This document shows, one piece after another, positions 60,824 to 64,000 of a DNA stretch of 64,000 bases. The DNA is from Mycobacterium sp. UM_WGJ. Its GTDB lineage: Bacteria > Actinomycetota > Actinomycetes > Mycobacteriales > Mycobacteriaceae. The stretch's first letter is position 1. The number at the start of each line of letters is the position of its first letter. The position numbers and the translations under genes were made by a program. The notes beneath the pieces were generated by a model. The model was not told the origin of the DNA and made no database searches. It saw only the letters and a list, made by a program, of their open reading frames with translations. The stretch is from assembly GCF_000455125.1 (NCBI RefSeq), contig NZ_AUWR01000016.1, positions 1-64,000 on the forward strand. The letters run 5' to 3'.

Positions 60824-61864
60824 TCAGGGAACGGTTTCGATCGCCCGTTTCCAGGTGGCACCGCTGATATCGGTGAGGACGAGCGTGTACGAGTGCGCGC
60901 CGTCCCACCGGGCCGGGCCGGTGTCGATGGTCAGCTGTGCTTTGGCGCCCAGCGGGACGACCAGGCTGTGCGGGCCGGATTTCACCTTGGCCACGTAGCG
61001 GTTGACGATCGCCGCCTCAGGTAGTCGGCTCAGCTGCGCGCCGTCCAGCTGTACTACGGTTTTGCCGGTGGCGTCATCGAGGACGCTGACGCCGATCAGG
61101 AATGAGCCGTAGACGTCCGCGCCTTCGGTTCGGTAGAGCTGGAATTGCAGGCTGTTGCCGACGACCCGGGCTTCGGACACCTCGATCTTCGGCGCGACCG
61201 ACTTGTTGTGTAGCGGCCCATACACCCCGCCGTGGAACTGCTGGTTGGTGAACAATGCCAACGCCAAAATGGCGAACGAGCCGATGAGTATTGCTGGCGT
61301 CTTGATGGTGACCGCGCCGGACGTCAGCCAGTGGAGCCGTGTTTGCTGTGCGAGCCGCGGATACTTCGCGGAAAGGGCACGATCCATCGCGTAGTGTCCG
61401 CCGCCGCTCAAAAACAGCATGAAGCCGCTGGCCACGCCCAGGATGCCGATCTGCCACTCGTCGAGGCAGGTGGTGCTCAGCCAGCCGGCGCTGAGCAAGA
61501 TGCCGAACGCCAACCCCAGCATGGCCAAGCTCATGACCCTGGTGAACAAGCCGACGATCACGCAGACCCCGACGATGCCTTCCACGATGGTGAACACCGT
61601 CATGGCTACGGCGAGCAGGCCGGGATGGGTCAGCAGATGCTCGATGATCGGGCCGATGCCAAGCGCGTTCGGGAGAAAGTGGTTGAACTTCTCGCCGACA
61701 TAGCCAGGGACGTCCGGATTCAATTTGTCTTCGAGGCCGACTCGTCTCCAGAAGGCGGAGAAGTATGTCCAGCCGATGACTAGGCGGACGGGCAGCGCGA
61801 AAAGTGCGGCGGTATTGAAATGGCTTGCGGTGATCTTATTTTCGTCAGCAGCGTCAACGGTCAC
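60824..61864 (-). CDS. Fused DoxD-DoxA protein (thiosulfate:quinone oxidoreductase-like)
   Basis: A 346-residue membrane protein. Residues about 1-170 form a four-helix DoxD/DoxX-type unit (ALPVRLVIGWTYFSAFWRRV, FTIVEGIVGVCVIVGLFTRV, CLDEWQIGILGVASGFMLFL). A further helix lies at about 190-210. Residues about 215-346 resemble the DoxA subunit, a beta-rich extracytoplasmic domain (VVGNSLQFQLYRTEGADVYG, SFLIGVSVLDDATG). In Acidianus DoxD and DoxA are separate subunits of thiosulfate:quinone oxidoreductase. DoxX-like proteins in mycobacteria are also tied to redox stress, so thiosulfate oxidation is not assured. Start ATG or near 61864; convergent with fadD2. Confidence 0.82.
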   Translation of the reverse strand: MTVDAADENKITASHFNTAALFALPVRLVIGWTYFSAFWRRVGLEDKLNPDVPGYVGEKFNHFLPNALGIGPIIEHLLTHPGLLAVAMTVFTIVEGIVGVCVIVGLFTRVMSLAMLGLAFGILLSAGWLSTTCLDEWQIGILGVASGFMLFLSGGGHYAMDRALSAKYPRLAQQTRLHWLTSGAVTIKTPAILIGSFAILALALFTNQQFHGGVYGPLHNKSVAPKIEVSEARVVGNSLQFQLYRTEGADVYGSFLIGVSVLDDATGKTVVQLDGAQLSRLPEAAIVNRYVAKVKSGPHSLVVPLGAKAQLTIDTGPARWDGAHSYTLVLTDISGATWKRAIETVP

Positions 61865-61962
61865 GTAAGCAGTCCTGAGGCATTCGTTCGTGGCGATTCG
61901 CCCGCCATGCTAGCAGCGCCGTCAGAACCTCAGCCGAAACCCGTTGCCCCGTCGAACTGATT

Positions 61963-62022
61963 GCCGAGTGTGCGTTTTCGTTGGCAAAAGAGCCTTTTCG
62001 CCACCGAAACCGCACACTCGGC
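61963..62022 (-). terminator. 60-nt long hairpin between fadE6 and the DoxD-DoxA gene
   Basis: Arms of 24 bases (61963-61986 and 61999-62022) pair with three mismatches, including the perfect 12-bp GCCGAGTGTGCG / CGCACACTCGGC. The loop region is AAAGAGCCTTTT, itself able to pair. The hairpin lies 15 bp after the fadE6 stop and about 100 bp upstream of the DoxD-DoxA start, so it most likely terminates fadE6. It may belong to a dispersed palindromic family. Confidence 0.8.
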
Positions 62023-62037
62023 GCCTCTGGCGACCCT

Positions 62038-64000
62038 TTACGGGTCGCGGGGGAGGCCAAGCAGACGCTCGGCGATGATGTTGAGCTGGACCTCCGAGGT
62101 GCCGCCGTAGATGGTGGTGGCGCGGCTCATCAACAGGTACTCGGCCCACTTGCCGGGCAGCTGCTCACGATCGCCGATCGCGGCATCACCGGCGAACGTG
62201 CCCACCGCGAACTCGGCGTAGCCCTGTCCGGTGCGCATCGACAGCAGCTTGGACACCGCAGCCGCCGGCATCGGGTCCTTGCCCGCCAGGGTCAGCAGCG
62301 TCGAGCGCAGGTTGAGCAGCTTGGCGGCGTGCCCTTCGGCGATCAGCCGGCCGGCGCGGCGCTGTTCGCCCCCATCGAACTGGCCATCGCGGATGAACTC
62401 CACGAAGCCGTCGAGGCTCGCCAGGAACGGCATCTCGGATCCGCCGATCGACACCCGCTCAGCCGTCAGCGTGTTACGGCTGACCTCCCAGCCACGGTTC
62501 ACCTCGCCGAGCACCAGCTCGTCCGGGATGAACACGTCGTCGATGAACACGGTGTTGAACATCGCTCCGCCGGTGAGTTCACGCAGCGGGCTGACCGTCA
62601 CGCCCTCGGCCTTCATGTCCAGCAGGAAGTAGGTGATGCCGTCATGTTTCGGAGCGCTGGAGTCGGTCCTGGCCAGTAGCGCCCCCCACGAGGAGAACTG
62701 CGCGGCCGAGGTCCAGATCTTCTGTCCGCTGACCCGCCAGCCGCCGTCGACCTTGGTTGCCTTGGTGGTCAGGCTGGCCAGGTCTGAACCGGCGCCGGGT
62801 TCGGAGAACAGTTGGCACCAGATCATCTCGCCGCGGAACGTGGGCGGCAGGAAACGCTGCTTCTGCTCCTCGGTGCCGAACGCCACGATCGACGGGATCA
62901 GCCACGCAGCGATACCCATCGCCTGGCGGCGCACCCGGCCGGTGGTGAACTCCTGCTCGATGATGATCTGCTCGATCGGCTCGGCGGCCCGCCCCCACGG
63001 CTTCGGCAGGTAGGGCAACACCCAGCCGCCCTCGGCGATCGCGACCGTGCGCTCGTCGTGCGCCATGGCCTTCAGCGCTGCGACCTCGGCCCGGATCTCG
63101 CCGCGCAACTTCGCGGTATCGGAGTCCAAGTCGATGTCGATCTTGCGCATCCCACCGGCAGTGGCGGTGTCGACGACCTGTTGGGGGTAGATGGACCGGG
63201 AACCGAAGGAGGCGGCCAGTATCAGCGCTCGCCGGTAGTACACACCCGCGTCGTGCTCCCAGGTGAAACCGATTCCGCCGTGCACCTGGATGCAGTCCTG
63301 GGTGCAGTGCTGCGCGGCGCTCGGCGCCAGGGTGGCCGCCACAGCGGTCGCGAACTCCACGGTCGAAACCGCAGCCTCCCAACCATTCTCATTCGCCTCA
63401 TCGATAGCGCGGGCGGCATCCCACACCGCGGCGGTGGCGCGCTCGGTGTCGGCGATCATCTCCGCACACTTGTGCTTGATGGCCTGGAACTGGCCGATCG
63501 GCCGGCCGAACTGCTCGCGGATCTTGGCGTAGTCCGCCGCGGTGTCGGTGGCCCAGCGAGCCACCCCGACCGCCTCGGCAGACAGCAGCGTCGCGATCAG
63601 CGCGTGCGCGCGCGCCGACGAGAGGTTACGCAGGACCGCGGTGTCGGCGATCTCGACGCCGTCGGCACGGACGTGGGCGATGGGACGCAGCGGGTCCACG
63701 CTCGTCACCGGCTCGATCTCGAGCTGGTCGGCGGGCAGCGCCACCCACACCTCGGCGCCGTCGACCAGCACCGGCGCCACCAGCAACGACGCTTCAGCGG
63801 CGGCCGCGACGGCGCGGGCCTGGCCGCGGATCACCAGGCCGGATCCCGCAGCGGTGCCGGTCAACCCCGGATTGAGGGTGTAGCTGGCGATCACCTCTCC
63901 GCCGGCCAGCCCGCTCAGCTCCGCTGCGGCCGGATTGTCTGCGGCGATCAGGGCGCTGGCGATCGCGGACGGCACAAACGGCCCGGGCACTGCCCCGTAG
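62038..64000 (-). CDS. fadE6: Acyl-CoA dehydrogenase FadE6 (N-terminus outside window)
   Basis: The frame enters from the right edge (reading YGAVPGPFVPSAIASALIAA) and ends at 62038, giving about 653 residues. The complete M. tuberculosis FadE6 is about 731 residues, so roughly 80 N-terminal residues are missing. Two acyl-CoA dehydrogenase units are fused. The first ends with the C-terminal half of one domain (REQFGRPIGQFQAIKHKCAE, CIQVHGGIGFTWEHDAGVYY). The second is complete (QLFSEPGAGSDLASLTTKAT, GQKIWTSAAQFSSWGALLAR, TIYGGTSEVQLNIIAERLLG). The internal GTG at 63990 is not the true start. Role in lipid or sterol side-chain oxidation is inferred from the family. Confidence 0.92.
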   Translation of the reverse strand, partial: YGAVPGPFVPSAIASALIAADNPAAAELSGLAGGEVIASYTLNPGLTGTAAGSGLVIRGQARAVAAAAEASLLVAPVLVDGAEVWVALPADQLEIEPVTSVDPLRPIAHVRADGVEIADTAVLRNLSSARAHALIATLLSAEAVGVARWATDTAADYAKIREQFGRPIGQFQAIKHKCAEMIADTERATAAVWDAARAIDEANENGWEAAVSTVEFATAVAATLAPSAAQHCTQDCIQVHGGIGFTWEHDAGVYYRRALILAASFGSRSIYPQQVVDTATAGGMRKIDIDLDSDTAKLRGEIRAEVAALKAMAHDERTVAIAEGGWVLPYLPKPWGRAAEPIEQIIIEQEFTTGRVRRQAMGIAAWLIPSIVAFGTEEQKQRFLPPTFRGEMIWCQLFSEPGAGSDLASLTTKATKVDGGWRVSGQKIWTSAAQFSSWGALLARTDSSAPKHDGITYFLLDMKAEGVTVSPLRELTGGAMFNTVFIDDVFIPDELVLGEVNRGWEVSRNTLTAERVSIGGSEMPFLASLDGFVEFIRDGQFDGGEQRRAGRLIAEGHAAKLLNLRSTLLTLAGKDPMPAAAVSKLLSMRTGQGYAEFAVGTFAGDAAIGDREQLPGKWAEYLLMSRATTIYGGTSEVQLNIIAERLLGLPRDP

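Overview
The window is high-GC actinobacterial DNA from the genus Mycobacterium in the broad sense. Gene content and order follow the M. tuberculosis H37Rv stretch from about Rv0226c to Rv0271c, as I recall that map: DUF3068 protein, acyltransferase, php, gabD1, aftD, lpqI, htdX-fabG4, fadA2, fadE5, the Sdh1 operon, the acr2-type heat-shock gene, nirBD, nnaR-narK3, aac(2')-I, pxpB/pxpC/fecB2/oplA, fadD2 and fadE6. Several M. tuberculosis genes are missing from this stretch (fadE4, nrdB, vapBC24, the Rv0246 transporter, the cobalamin genes and PPE2) and other genes occupy the space, so this is a non-tuberculous species. I cannot name it from sequence alone.

Layout. 1-3.0 kb: cell-envelope membrane genes. 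3.0-7.1 kb: a tandemly duplicated module of a haem-oxygenase-like MpaB/DUF2236 gene divergent from a TetR gene, each copy with its own palindrome. 7.1-12.5 kb: php, then a MarR-controlled flavin operon (luciferase-like monooxygenase, FMN reductase, WrbA), then gabD1. 12.6-19.7 kb: a proline-rich membrane protein, the giant arabinofuranosyltransferase AftD whose 3' end is duplicated, a 57-bp tandem repeat and the lipoprotein LpqI. 19.7-29.4 kb: a fatty-acid block (TetR, htdX-fabG4, fadA2, fadE5) whose promoters share a TACT-N4-AGTA palindrome, with two DJ-1/PfpI-type genes in the middle. 29.4-34.5 kb: a SuhB-like phosphatase and the Sdh1 operon. 34.5-43.3 kb: the heat-shock gene and a nitrate/nitrite block (nirBD, two NarK transporters, NnaR plus a stand-alone NnaR DNA-binding domain, a sirohydrochlorin chelatase). 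43.5-45.2 kb: an SbtA-type bicarbonate transporter with a long upstream region holding two copies of a hairpin-forming element. 45.2-52.9 kb: one long operon for 5-oxoproline hydrolysis that also carries a haem/siderophore-type binding lipoprotein, an aminoglycoside 2'-N-acetyltransferase and an XRE-TetR fusion regulator. 53.0-57.8 kb: a divergent acyl-CoA catabolic operon. 57.8-64 kb: a LigD-type polymerase, fadD2, a fused DoxD-DoxA protein and the edge-truncated fadE6.

How the genes work together: there are four themes. Envelope arabinan assembly and turnover (AftD, LpqI). Fatty-acid chemistry and beta-oxidation (HtdX, FabG4, FadA2, FadE5, FadD2, FadE6 and the 53-58 kb operon) feeding Sdh1. 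Nitrogen and carbon acquisition (nitrate uptake, nitrite reduction with sirohaem supply, bicarbonate uptake, 5-oxoproline recycling). Many divergently encoded TetR/MarR regulators with palindromes readable in the promoters.

The observations I rate highest are the tandem hairpin element upstream of the bicarbonate transporter, the shared palindrome of the fad block, the duplicated MpaB-TetR modules, and the split NnaR paralogue. No CRISPR array, rRNA, tRNA, insertion sequence or phage gene was recognised.
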